A stretch of DNA of 64,000 nucleotides from Roseofilum reptotaenium CS-1145 (GTDB lineage: Bacteria > Cyanobacteriota > Cyanobacteriia > Cyanobacteriales > Desertifilaceae): positions 170,466-234,465 of the forward strand of contig NZ_JAQMUE010000079.1 in assembly GCF_028330985.1 (NCBI RefSeq), in the 5' to 3' direction. Position 1 is the stretch's first letter, and each line of letters starts with the position of its first letter. The position numbers and the translations under genes are program-made. Positions 63,507 through 64,000 of this stretch are shown piece by piece. The notes below the pieces were generated by a model that ran no database searches, had not been told where the DNA came from, and was given only the letters and a program-made list of their open reading frames with translations.

Positions 63507-64000
63507 ATGCGCTTGTCTCCTGTCTGGTTAACTCTGTTAACAAGTTCGGCAACACTAGGTTTTGTCGATGCTGTCCAAGGCCAAATTTTAGACTCTACTG
63601 CGGAAACGGTAGCCCCTTCCCCTGATATACCAAATCAGGAGAACCATCAGCAGTTAGTGCAAATAATGGCACGATCAGTAAAAGAGTCTATCCCCCTTAT
63701 CCATCAGTCTTTAGGGGTTGTTTCTTCTAAATCTTTACCAGAAAAATTGGCTTTTACGCCCTTTTCTGAGGTAGAAGAAAATGCGATAACTGAGGACAAG
63801 ACGTTAGCCTTTACCTCGCTTCCCCAACCGCAACCGTTAGCGGAAAATTCAGAAAAATTGGCTTTTACCCCATTTTCTGAGGTAGAGGAAAATGCGATAA
63901 CTGAGGACAAGACGTTAGCCTTTACCTCGCTTCCCCAACCGCAACCGTTAGCGGAAAATTCAGAGAAGCTTGCTTTTACCCCATTTTCTGAGGTAGAGGA
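63507..64000 (+). CDS. Secreted repeat protein (3' end outside window)
   Basis: The frame opens MRLSPVWLTLLTSSATLGFV, a signal peptide likely cut after AVQG. A short Pro/Gln region follows, then a 37-residue repeat whose unit begins EKLAFTPFSEVEENAITEDK and ends SLPQPQPLAENS. At least two complete copies and part of a third are present before the window ends. Composition suggests an extended, exported protein. Function unknown. Confidence 0.75.
   Translation, partial: MRLSPVWLTLLTSSATLGFVDAVQGQILDSTAETVAPSPDIPNQENHQQLVQIMARSVKESIPLIHQSLGVVSSKSLPEKLAFTPFSEVEENAITEDKTLAFTSLPQPQPLAENSEKLAFTPFSEVEENAITEDKTLAFTSLPQPQPLAENSEKLAFTPFSEVE
63741..64000 (+). repeat. 111-bp tandem coding repeats
   Basis: Units begin at 63741, 63852 and 63963, each 111 bp, in frame. 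The first two are nearly identical. The array continues beyond the window. Confidence 0.95.

Overview
The window is chromosomal DNA from a cyanobacterium. Evidence: frequent HIP1 octamers (GCGATCGC); a Hlip photoprotection gene; the cyanobacterial-type hfq next to dapF; a PedR-like regulator; a GUN4-domain protein; SigG-type ECF sigma; the PilB-PilT-PilC cluster; and GrrA-type precursor peptides. Dispersed palindromes, decayed insertion sequences and short GGGAATA-type repeats suggest a filamentous Oscillatoriales-like genome. The genus cannot be fixed from sequence reading alone. I noticed no rRNA or tRNA gene and no CRISPR array.

Layout. 1-6.8 kb: partial GHL10 glycosidase, a single-domain response regulator, a type IIA topoisomerase A subunit, an ATP-grasp protein with a damaged ankyrin gene, and a toxin-antitoxin pair with a broken toxin. 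6.9-19.9 kb is core-like: sugar-type ABC ATPase, Hlip, sigA, hisH, sigG with a putative anti-sigma factor, ComFB, an M23 peptidase, hfq/dapF, a nuclease-like protein with a degenerate active site, a pentapeptide protein and a YdcF/DUF218 protein. 20-25 kb: a DUF815 ATPase, then an accessory island with a decayed IS630-type transposase, a retron-type reverse transcriptase with a long N-terminal coiled coil, a structured 300-bp gap and a divergent nucleoside deoxyribosyltransferase. 25-35.4 kb: pilC-pilT-pilB (minus), then grpE-dnaK-dnaJ-tusA-rsgA (plus). 35.3-36.7 kb: a tnpB-only IS605-type element.

36.9-50.5 kb is mixed: Uma2, GUN4, UspA, glycosyltransferase, ureE, a DUF433/DUF5615 pair with a broken toxin, a large RND permease carrying an in-frame palindromic repeat, an intact MNT/HEPN pair, an orphan lasso-type B2 protein, a radical SAM protein, a ZorB/ZorA-like motor pair and a third broken PIN gene. 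50.6-58.1 kb: pedR-hyp-hisS, fructokinase, a 56-residue membrane protein, a lipoprotein, a trypsin-WD40 fusion and DUF554. 58.1-64 kb: tandem GrrA-type (triceptide) precursor genes, a frameshifted gene interrupted by a MITE-like element, an SLH/WG-repeat protein, an ISAs1 remnant, purC, and the start of a secreted protein with 111-bp repeats that leaves the window.

Best candidates for new biology: (1) the tandem GrrA-type precursors with no maturase in view, one with ATC where its start codon should be; (2) the retron RT with the structured gap between it and the deoxyribosyltransferase gene; (3) the ZorAB-like motor without ZorC/D/E. A recurring theme is PIN-domain toxins broken by single in-frame stops or by a repeat insertion.
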